This document shows, piece after piece, positions 7,034-11,790 of a stretch of DNA of 11,790 nt. Below the pieces are notes generated by a model. The model ran no database searches. It was given only the letters and a program-made list of their open reading frames with translations, and was not told the origin of the DNA. Source of the stretch: Actinomycetota bacterium (lineage in GTDB: Bacteria; Actinomycetota; Humimicrobiia; Humimicrobiales; Humimicrobiaceae); assembly GCA_023475715.1 (NCBI GenBank), contig JAMCVO010000273.1:1-11790 (forward strand). Reading direction: 5' to 3'. Position numbers and translations under genes: made by a program. How positions within the stretch are numbered: position 1 is the stretch's first letter; every line of letters starts with the position of its first letter.

Positions 7034-9106
7034 TTGAAGTTAGTTATTAGTGAAAAAGAAATAGCGGCAAAAAGAATTGCTGCCATATTATCGGATAACG
7101 GGCAAAAGGAAGAAAAAGTTTATGGAGTGCCGGTATATTATATGAAATTCGGTAAAGACGAATGTGCTGTAATAGGATTGAAGGGTCATATTCTTAAAGT
7201 CGATTTTCCAAAGGAATATTCAAACTGGTTCAAGGTGGATCCGGTGGATTTAATTGATGCCGAAATCGAAAAAACTCCCATACATAAGAAAATTGTTCAG
7301 GCTTTAAAAAAAGTCGCAGGCGATGCCAGCGAATTAATTATTGCTACCGACTTCGACAGAGAGGGCGAGCTTATTGGTTATGATGCATGGCAGGTTGCGA
7401 TTGAAAAAAACAGTCTGTTAAATGCAAAAAGAGCCAAGTTTTCTGCAATAACCAATTCAGATATTGACAGTGCTTTTGCAAAGCTTGAAAAACTCGATTT
7501 AAACCTTGCTTTTGCCGGAAGAGCAAGACAGGACATTGATTTAATCTGGGGTGCAGTGCTGACTCGATTTATCTCACTGGCTTCATATCAGGTTAAGGAA
7601 AATTTCCTCTCCGTTGGCAGAGTTCAATCTCCCACTCTGACTCTTATTGTTGACAGGGAAATTGAAATCGGAGAATTTGTTCCAACCCCTTATTGGGTTG
7701 TCAATATAAAGCTTAAAACGGATAAAGGTGAGGAATTTGAAGCAACTCATAAAAAGAAAAGATTTTTAAAGGTTGAAGAAGCATCGAAAGCTTTTTCAAA
7801 AATTGCCGGTGAGGGTGAAGTTATAGATGTAAATGAAAGCATAAGGAGCATAGCGCCACCAATACCTTTTAATACGACAACTCTAATAGTCAGTGCAAAC
7901 TCAATTGGATTTACTGCCGCAAAAACTATAAATATAGCAGAAAATTTATATATTAATGGTTATATCAGCTATCCAAGAACAGATAATACTGTTTATCCTG
8001 CATCGATAAATCTTAAAGAAATTACAAGTATGCTCAAGGTTTCCAAAAACTTTAGCGATGCCTGCAGTGATGTGTTAAAACAAAGCAAAATTACTCCCTC
8101 GCGAGGTAAAAAAAGGACCACGGACCATCCTCCCATTTATCCAACATTTGCAGCAAATAGCCAGAACTTAAGCAGCGACGAATGGAAATTGTATGAGCTG
8201 ATCGTAAGAAGATTTTTGTGCACCTTGCTTCCGCCTGGTCAAATAAAGAGTATAACTGCAAATATAAATGTGAGCGGGGAAATATTTGTTGCAAATGGTT
8301 CAAATATTATAAAGGAAAACTGGATCAGGCATTATCCTTACTACAAGCATGAAGACGTCTATATTCCAAATCTTGTGCCCGGTCAGAAATTGAAAATCAT
8401 TGACAGAGAAATGCTTGATAAGGAAACAAAACCTCCTGCAAGATATACTCAGGGCAAGCTTGTGGAAAAAATGGAAGAGCTGGGGCTAGGCACTAAAGCT
8501 ACGAGGCATACCATAATTCAAACACTCATCAGCAGAGGATATATCAGAGGCAATCCGCTTGTGCCTTCAGAAAAAGCAGTTGCTGTTGTAAAAATATTAA
8601 AAAAGTATGCCGAAAAAATTTCTTCACCGGATATGACTTCAGAGCTTGAAATGGATATGGATGGGATAGCAAGAGGGGATGAGACCAGGGATGAAGTTGT
8701 AGAAAAATCAAGAAAAATGCTCAAAGATGTAATGGTCAATCTTAAAAATGTAAAAGCGGATATTTCCCAGGAAATCAAGAAAGCTGTGAAGGAAGATTTT
8801 ATAATAGGAAAGTGCCTTGAAAAAGATTGTGATGGGAATCTGATAGTAAGAGTTTCAAGAAAATCAAAGAAAAGATTTATAGGCTGCAGTGCTTATCCAA
8901 AATGCACCAGGACTTTTTCGCTTCCACAGCTTGGTATGATCCTTCCCACAAAAGACAAATGCAAACACTGTGATTATCCAGTGATAAGGATAATAACAAA
9001 AGGCAGAAAACCATGGGATCTTTGTATCAATGGGGATTGCCCCGGAAAAGATGAAAAATATAAAAATTACAAATCTAAAAAACCAGATCAAAAATCTTCT
9101 GGTTGA
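7034..9106 (+). CDS. topA: DNA topoisomerase I, type IA, archaeal-type
   Basis: The enzyme relaxes negative supercoils by a transient 5'-phosphotyrosine break of one strand. The 690-residue protein has an N-terminal Toprim domain (catalytic Glu7; TDFDREGELI at 105-114, with the Asp-X-Asp metal site), and the active-site tyrosine in ISYPRTDN (Tyr313). The segment KPPARYTQGKLVEKMEE, followed by LGLGTKATR (483-491), is typical of archaeal TopA; bacterial enzymes usually have a form like IGRPSTYA here. The C-terminus has two four-Cys zinc ribbons (Cys594, 599, 618, 624 and Cys643, 646, 664, 669). The start is a TTG at 7034, chosen because AGGGG lies 8 bases upstream and the family's N-terminal strand begins immediately. 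The end overlaps the next gene by 56 bases, so the two are probably co-transcribed. Confidence 0.95.
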   Translation: MKLVISEKEIAAKRIAAILSDNGQKEEKVYGVPVYYMKFGKDECAVIGLKGHILKVDFPKEYSNWFKVDPVDLIDAEIEKTPIHKKIVQALKKVAGDASELIIATDFDREGELIGYDAWQVAIEKNSLLNAKRAKFSAITNSDIDSAFAKLEKLDLNLAFAGRARQDIDLIWGAVLTRFISLASYQVKENFLSVGRVQSPTLTLIVDREIEIGEFVPTPYWVVNIKLKTDKGEEFEATHKKKRFLKVEEASKAFSKIAGEGEVIDVNESIRSIAPPIPFNTTTLIVSANSIGFTAAKTINIAENLYINGYISYPRTDNTVYPASINLKEITSMLKVSKNFSDACSDVLKQSKITPSRGKKRTTDHPPIYPTFAANSQNLSSDEWKLYELIVRRFLCTLLPPGQIKSITANINVSGEIFVANGSNIIKENWIRHYPYYKHEDVYIPNLVPGQKLKIIDREMLDKETKPPARYTQGKLVEKMEELGLGTKATRHTIIQTLISRGYIRGNPLVPSEKAVAVVKILKKYAEKISSPDMTSELEMDMDGIARGDETRDEVVEKSRKMLKDVMVNLKNVKADISQEIKKAVKEDFIIGKCLEKDCDGNLIVRVSRKSKKRFIGCSAYPKCTRTFSLPQLGMILPTKDKCKHCDYPVIRIITKGRKPWDLCINGDCPGKDEKYKNYKSKKPDQKSSG

Positions 9107-9899
9107 GGCAAGCTTTTATCTCCCGGATGATATTATACAGGCAATTAAGGCAGCACGGGAGAGAGAAACAAATCCTGTTGCTTCAAGAATGCTTGATTAC
9201 ATGCTTGAAAACGAAAAGGTTGCCCGAATCCAGAAGCTTCCGTTATGCCAGGACTGCGGGACTGTTTATATAGATCTGGAAATAGGTCCGCATATCTGCC
9301 TGGAGAATGATTTTGCGGAAGCAATAAATAATACGGTTTCGGAAGTTTACAATGACTGTTTCCTGCGCAAATCCATTGTAAGCGACCCTCTCTTTGAAAG
9401 AAAAAATACTTTAAGCAATATCCCTGCAATTATCAATGTAAGCTTTTCTTCAATTGAAGGAATAAAAATTGAAGTGAATTTAAAAGGCGGCGGAAGCGAA
9501 AATTGCTCCTACCTTTTCATGCTGAACCCGTCTGAAGGTCAGGAACAGATAATTAATAAGGTTCTTGAGGTTATAAAGGGAAATGTCACAAAATGCTGCC
9601 CGCCAGTAATTGTAGGAATAGGTATTGGCGCGACGGCTTCGGAAGTTCCAAGGCTTGCCAGAAAAGCAAGTTTTAGAAATTTAAATTATCGAAACTGCGA
9701 TCCAAGGTATGCCGGTCTTGAAGAAAAGATACTGGGTCTGGTAAATGAGACAGGAATCGGTCCCCAGGGCATAGGCGGAAATACTACTGCTCTTGCATGC
9801 AATATCGAGTTTGCACCATGCCATATGGCCACCATGCCGGTTGCAGTTTTTCTGGGATGCCATTCCACAAGACGAGCTTCAAAAAAAATAATTATTTAA
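9051..9899 (+). CDS. Class I fumarase / tartrate dehydratase alpha subunit (Fe-S hydro-lyase)
   Basis: This is the N-terminal half of a two-subunit [4Fe-4S] hydro-lyase that reversibly hydrates fumarate to malate; tartrate dehydratase is the near relative. The 282-residue protein is a normal alpha-subunit length. Likely cluster ligands are Cys66 (PLCQDCG), Cys183 or 182 (KCCPPVIVGIGIG) and Cys257 (FAPCHMA). GGGSEN (146-151) and GIGPQGIGGNTTAL are family signatures. The frame is open from an ATG at 9030, but the ATG at 9051 is preferred because GGAAAAG lies just upstream. Both choices overlap topA. The beta subunit, which carries the other half of the active site, is not found next to it; the next gene is a convergent lipoprotein. 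It must be encoded elsewhere for this to work as fumarase. The exact substrate is not settled by sequence. Confidence 0.9.
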   Translation: MKNIKITNLKNQIKNLLVEASFYLPDDIIQAIKAARERETNPVASRMLDYMLENEKVARIQKLPLCQDCGTVYIDLEIGPHICLENDFAEAINNTVSEVYNDCFLRKSIVSDPLFERKNTLSNIPAIINVSFSSIEGIKIEVNLKGGGSENCSYLFMLNPSEGQEQIINKVLEVIKGNVTKCCPPVIVGIGIGATASEVPRLARKASFRNLNYRNCDPRYAGLEEKILGLVNETGIGPQGIGGNTTALACNIEFAPCHMATMPVAVFLGCHSTRRASKKIII

Positions 9900-10302
9900 A
9901 CCACAAACCAACAACCTTCATTTGGTCGTTTATTTTCTTAAAGGTAACTTCGACGCTAACATCTTCAGCTTTTTCAAAATCTGCCGTATAAGTTGCTGTG
10001 GTTAAATCATTTTTAATGCTAACTCCAACTATTTTTTTAGAACCTTCTTTATAATTACCAATTACTCCGTTTACCTGGGCTAAAAGATCAGGAAAAGCAG
10101 CTTCAGTTAGCTCAGCTTTCATTGTTTCATCAAAATCCTTTGAAAAGCCGGCATAATCAGCTTTATTCATTGATATTAAAATATTTTCAGTAATTGGATC
10201 TGAAAATTGTGCAACTTTACCACATCCGGTAAATGCAGGTAAAGAGATTAAAATTATTGCTGCTGTCAGAGCTAAAATTATAAGCAGTTTGTTTTTCTTC
10301 AT
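9892..10302 (-). CDS. DUF3887-type lipoprotein
   Basis: A 136-residue exported protein. The N-terminus has Lys residues, a hydrophobic stretch (6-22) and a lipobox-like FTGC with Cys27 as the lipidation site; Phe at -3 is less usual than Leu. The mature part (NKADYAGFSKDFDETMK, then a run of beta strands ending in VEVTFKKINDQMKVVGLW) resembles the DUF3887 fold, small domains found on bacterial lipoproteins and enzymes, with no known reaction. A good Shine-Dalgarno sequence (GAGGGAG) precedes the ATG. Its last 8 bases overlap the end of the fumarase subunit gene on the other strand, and no terminator is visible between them. Its role is unknown; it would be anchored on the outer face of the cytoplasmic membrane. 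Confidence 0.82.
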   Translation of the reverse strand: MKKNKLLIILALTAAIILISLPAFTGCGKVAQFSDPITENILISMNKADYAGFSKDFDETMKAELTEAAFPDLLAQVNGVIGNYKEGSKKIVGVSIKNDLTTATYTADFEKAEDVSVEVTFKKINDQMKVVGLWFK

Positions 10303-10328
10303 TTCTCCCTCTTTCTTAAATATTAGTT

Positions 10329-10348
10329 ATCCTATTTCATCCTATTTC
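10329..10348. repeat. 10-bp tandem repeat upstream of the lipoprotein gene
   Basis: ATCCTATTTC occurs twice in direct succession, between 27 and 46 bases upstream of the lipoprotein start codon. A period of 10 bases puts both copies on the same face of the DNA helix, which would suit a protein-binding site, though a replication slip explains it equally well. Confidence 0.8.
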
Positions 10349-10426
10349 ACTTTTCATATTACTTTTAAATAATATCATTTTTAATTAGTTCTTGCTGAAT
10401 AATTCAGTATTTTTCAAAATAAATTG

Positions 10427-10453
10427 TCTTTGAACCAAAGATTTAAAATCTTT
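10427..10453. other. Overlapping AT-rich inverted repeats, possible weak terminator
   Basis: TCTTTG-AAC-CAAAGA (10427-10441) overlaps AAAGATTT-A-AAATCTTT (10437-10453). On the plus strand the second is followed by more T residues, giving a weak terminator shape. Nearby, CTGAAT-A-ATTCAG (10395-10407) is another small palindrome. They lie just past the end of the possible small peptide gene. All stems are AT-rich and weak, and no plus-strand gene needs a terminator here. Confidence 0.3.
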
Positions 10454-10462
10454 TTTTTAAAT

Positions 10463-10543
10463 TTATATTTTTGTATTAGTTAAAACAACTATTGATATCA
10501 TAATAACAGCTAGAACCAAATTTAACTTTTTCATTTTAATCAT
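10463..10543 (-). CDS. Possible small hydrophobic peptide (26 residues)
   Basis: A short minus-strand frame begins with ATG at 10543, preceded by AAGGTG about 8 bases upstream. The peptide starts MIKMKKLNLVLAVIMISIV and ends LTNTKI: basic residues, then about 14 hydrophobic ones, then a short polar tail. That is the shape of a signal peptide or a single-pass membrane peptide. It could be a real small membrane protein, or the surviving 5' end of a decayed lipoprotein or secreted protein gene, since the lipoprotein gene downstream has a similar opening. It matches no family I know. Chance is a serious alternative in such AT-rich DNA. Confidence 0.4.
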   Translation of the reverse strand: MIKMKKLNLVLAVIMISIVVLTNTKI

Positions 10544-10604
10544 TAATTGTCACCTTCTTTCCATAATAAATTTGCAATTAAAAAGTTTTGATAAACATAT
10601 ATTC

Positions 10605-10638
10605 AATAATGTACATAATAATGTAAATTTACATTATT
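10605..10638. promoter_or_regulatory. Triplicated 9-mer with a 22-bp perfect palindrome, possible operator
   Basis: AATAATGTA occurs at 10605-10613 and 10617-10625, 12 bases apart, and as its inverse TACATTATT at 10630-10638. The second and third copies form a perfect 22-bp palindrome (10617-10638, centre AAATTT). The cluster lies about 60 bases before the possible small peptide gene (minus strand) and 110 bases before the -35 box of the DUF1003 gene (plus strand), so it could serve either one. No known regulator motif is recognised. Confidence 0.45.
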
Positions 10639-10747
10639 TGAATAATATATTAACAAAACTTTAACTACATTAGCGATATTATAATTATAAAAATTTTAAA
10701 ATCAATATTGACTTTTATTTTTTTTTGAAAATTTATTTTAAATAGAA

Positions 10748-10777
10748 TTGAAATAGCTTTTAATAACAGTGTAAAAT
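10748..10777 (+). promoter_or_regulatory. Sigma70-like promoter of the DUF1003 gene
   Basis: TTGAAA (10748-10753, five of six matches) and TAAAAT (10772-10777, five of six) are separated by 18 bases. Transcription would start near 10784, leaving a leader of about 89 bases that contains an AT-rich inverted repeat, GTTAAAT and ATTTAAC. In DNA this AT-rich such matches can arise by chance, so confidence is moderate. Confidence 0.5.
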
Positions 10778-10872
10778 CAAATAAAGTTAAATAAGCTATA
10801 GTCAAATTTAACCATATCTAACTTCTGTAATATTAAAATATTGTTCATAAAAAATTTTTGAAGGAGAAAAAA

Positions 10873-11577
10873 ATGGTAAACGTAGAAAATAAACAAATAT
10901 GTCAGGTATGTAAAGAACATAAGAGAAAAGCAGAACTTATTCCTTTAGAAATAATAGATACCTCATTATTAGAATTTATAAAAGAGAAATTTCCCGAGTG
11001 CTCAAAAGAGGGCTACATCTGTAAAGCTGACATTAAAAAAATGAGGATACAATATGTTGAAGAAGTGTTGAAAAAAGAAAAAGGCGAGCTGACTAATTTA
11101 GAGAATAAAGTATTGGCAAGTTTAAAGGAACAGGAAACAATTGCACAAAATATCAATGTTGAATTCGATAAACAGTTAACTTTCGGAGAGAGACTATCAG
11201 ATAAACTTGCATCTTTTGGTGGAAGCTGGCGGTTTATAATAATTTTTTTTATACTTTTAGTAATATGGGTAATAATTAATTCGATAAATTTATTTAATAG
11301 AAATTTTGACCCCTATCCTTTTATACTTTTAAATTTGATACTTTCCTGCTTAGCTGCCATACAAGCTCCAGTTATTATGATGAGCCAGAATAGAATGGAG
11401 ACAAAAGACAGGATAAGAGCCAGAAATGATTATCTTGTAAATCTTAAAGCTGAACTTGAAATAAGAAATCTAAATGAGAGAATTGATAACTTATTGACAG
11501 ACCAGTGGCAAAGACTTTTGGAAATACAAAAAATTCAGATGGATATTATGAACGAGCTGGTTGAAAAAAATAAATAA
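10873..11577 (+). CDS. DUF1003 family membrane protein
   Basis: A 234-residue predicted inner-membrane protein of the DUF1003 family, whose function is unknown. The ATG at 10873 is chosen because AAGGAG (10861-10866) sits 6 bases upstream; a TTG at 10858 is in frame but lies before that ribosome site. The N-terminal part has Cys10-X2-Cys13 and Cys50 (EGYICKAD), a likely zinc-binding element typical of the family. Residues 60-95 are charged and probably helical. The core follows: FGERLSDKLASFGGSWRF, a first membrane span (about 121-140), FDPYPFILLN, a second span (about 149-170), and APVIMMSQNR (165-174). The C-terminal 60 residues are rich in Glu, Lys and Leu and look like a coiled coil facing the cytoplasm. 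It has its own promoter and no operon partner in the window. Confidence 0.93.
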   Translation: MVNVENKQICQVCKEHKRKAELIPLEIIDTSLLEFIKEKFPECSKEGYICKADIKKMRIQYVEEVLKKEKGELTNLENKVLASLKEQETIAQNINVEFDKQLTFGERLSDKLASFGGSWRFIIIFFILLVIWVIINSINLFNRNFDPYPFILLNLILSCLAAIQAPVIMMSQNRMETKDRIRARNDYLVNLKAELEIRNLNERIDNLLTDQWQRLLEIQKIQMDIMNELVEKNK

Positions 11578-11594
11578 TATAGTTCTTATTAAAG

Positions 11595-11619
11595 TGGCTG
11601 GGGAGAGAGGATTCGAACC
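11595..11619 (-). pseudogene. tRNA 3'-end fragment, tRNA-Gln-like (possible attachment-site scar)
   Basis: Read on the minus strand this is GGTTCGAATCC followed by TCTCTCCCCAGCCA: a T-loop (TTCGAAT), a 3' acceptor strand, a discriminator G and an encoded CCA. The ending CCCCA-G-CCA is what tRNA-Gln genes usually have. The match stops inside the T stem: the 5' side reads CAGGG and pairs with CCTCT at only three of five positions (one of them G-T). No 5' acceptor strand, D arm or anticodon arm follows. It is therefore not a working tRNA. A lone 3' tRNA end is what integrases that target tRNA genes leave as an attachment site, but no integrase is in the window. Confidence 0.6.
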
Positions 11620-11688
11620 CTGCCCAAACTCCCTGCTTTAGCTCTTGATTTTCTTATGAAACACTAATAAGCTAGCAACAATTGAGAA

Positions 11689-11714
11689 TATTAATATCCT
11701 GTATTAATATCCTG
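11689..11714. repeat. 13-bp tandem repeat
   Basis: TATTAATATCCTG occurs twice in direct succession, about 70 bases beyond the tRNA fragment. It may be a simple replication slip, or part of a small array of integrase or regulator sites next to a former attachment site. Confidence 0.85.
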
Positions 11715-11790
11715 TGTTTAGATTGGATATTTCAATATTATGTGTGATACTTTTAAATGATACTTTGAGAAAATCAGGGGCTGCAGTACT

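Larger units (their letters stand above)
10303..10872. other. 570-base AT-rich intergenic region
   Basis: This stretch separates the lipoprotein gene from the DUF1003 gene. It holds a 10-bp tandem repeat, a set of small inverted repeats (10395-10407 and 10427-10453), a possible 26-residue peptide gene, a cluster of 9-mer repeats and a promoter, each listed separately. Nothing else in it looks coding. Its very high AT content makes chance palindromes likely. Confidence 0.7.
11578..11790. other. Non-coding right end
   Basis: No gene is visible in these 213 bases. They hold the tRNA 3'-end fragment and the 13-bp tandem repeat listed separately. In addition, TGATACTTT occurs at 11745-11753 and 11758-11766, again 13 bases apart. 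There is no clear terminator for the DUF1003 gene. Confidence 0.6.

Noticed and set aside
9030..9050. ATG at 9030 as start of the fumarase subunit
   Set aside because: No ribosome site precedes it, the overlap with topA would be larger, and the next ATG at 9051 has GGAAAAG upstream. It is not fully excluded.
10858..10872. TTG start at 10858 for the DUF1003 protein
   Set aside because: The codons would translate the Shine-Dalgarno sequence itself (AAGGAG); the ATG at 10873 is correctly spaced from it.
11595..11790. A complete tRNA gene on the minus strand
   Set aside because: Only the T-loop and 3' acceptor strand are present; no matching 5' acceptor strand, D arm or anticodon arm can be found.
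1..11790. CRISPR array, toxin-antitoxin pair, transposase or phage genes
   Set aside because: No regularly spaced repeats and no coding frame resembling these families were found on either strand.

Overview
The window looks like part of a chromosome from an AT-rich, probably anaerobic bacterium. The evidence for a bacterium is a lipoprotein signal with a lipobox, Shine-Dalgarno sequences, sigma70-like promoters and an intrinsic terminator. One gene, topA, is of the archaeal type. I cannot place the organism in a phylum from this sequence alone.

Left region (1-2157, minus strand): a two-gene operon. A GAF-ANTAR protein (1290-2015) is followed 52 bases later by a glutamate-synthase-like FMN oxidoreductase that runs off the left edge (1-1237). 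The operon leader is the most informative part of the window. It holds a near-consensus promoter, then two adjacent hairpins resembling the RNA target of ANTAR proteins, then an intrinsic terminator whose 5' arm reuses the 3' arm of the second hairpin. This is the layout expected of ANTAR-controlled antitermination, here on the regulator's own transcript.

Middle region (2432-6908): a plus-strand patatin-like hydrolase converges on a minus-strand nadA-nadB-nadC cluster. Transcription runs nadA, nadB, nadC, giving the complete route from aspartate to nicotinate mononucleotide for NAD synthesis. NadA and the fumarase subunit to the right are predicted Fe-S enzymes, which suits anaerobic life.

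Right region (7034-9899, plus strand): an archaeal-type type IA DNA topoisomerase overlaps the start of a class I fumarase/tartrate dehydratase alpha subunit. The matching beta subunit is not in the window. A minus-strand DUF3887-type lipoprotein (9892-10302) converges on the fumarase gene and overlaps it by 8 bases.

Far right (10303-11790): AT-rich intergenic DNA holding a possible 26-residue hydrophobic peptide gene, a triplicated 9-mer that looks like an operator cluster, and a promoter for a DUF1003 membrane protein (10873-11577). Beyond that gene is an isolated 25-base match to the 3' end of a tRNA, most like tRNA-Gln, with no body of a tRNA attached, followed by short tandem duplications. 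This could be an integration scar.

Most of the window is ordinary metabolism and housekeeping. The ANTAR leader is the best candidate for something worth following up.
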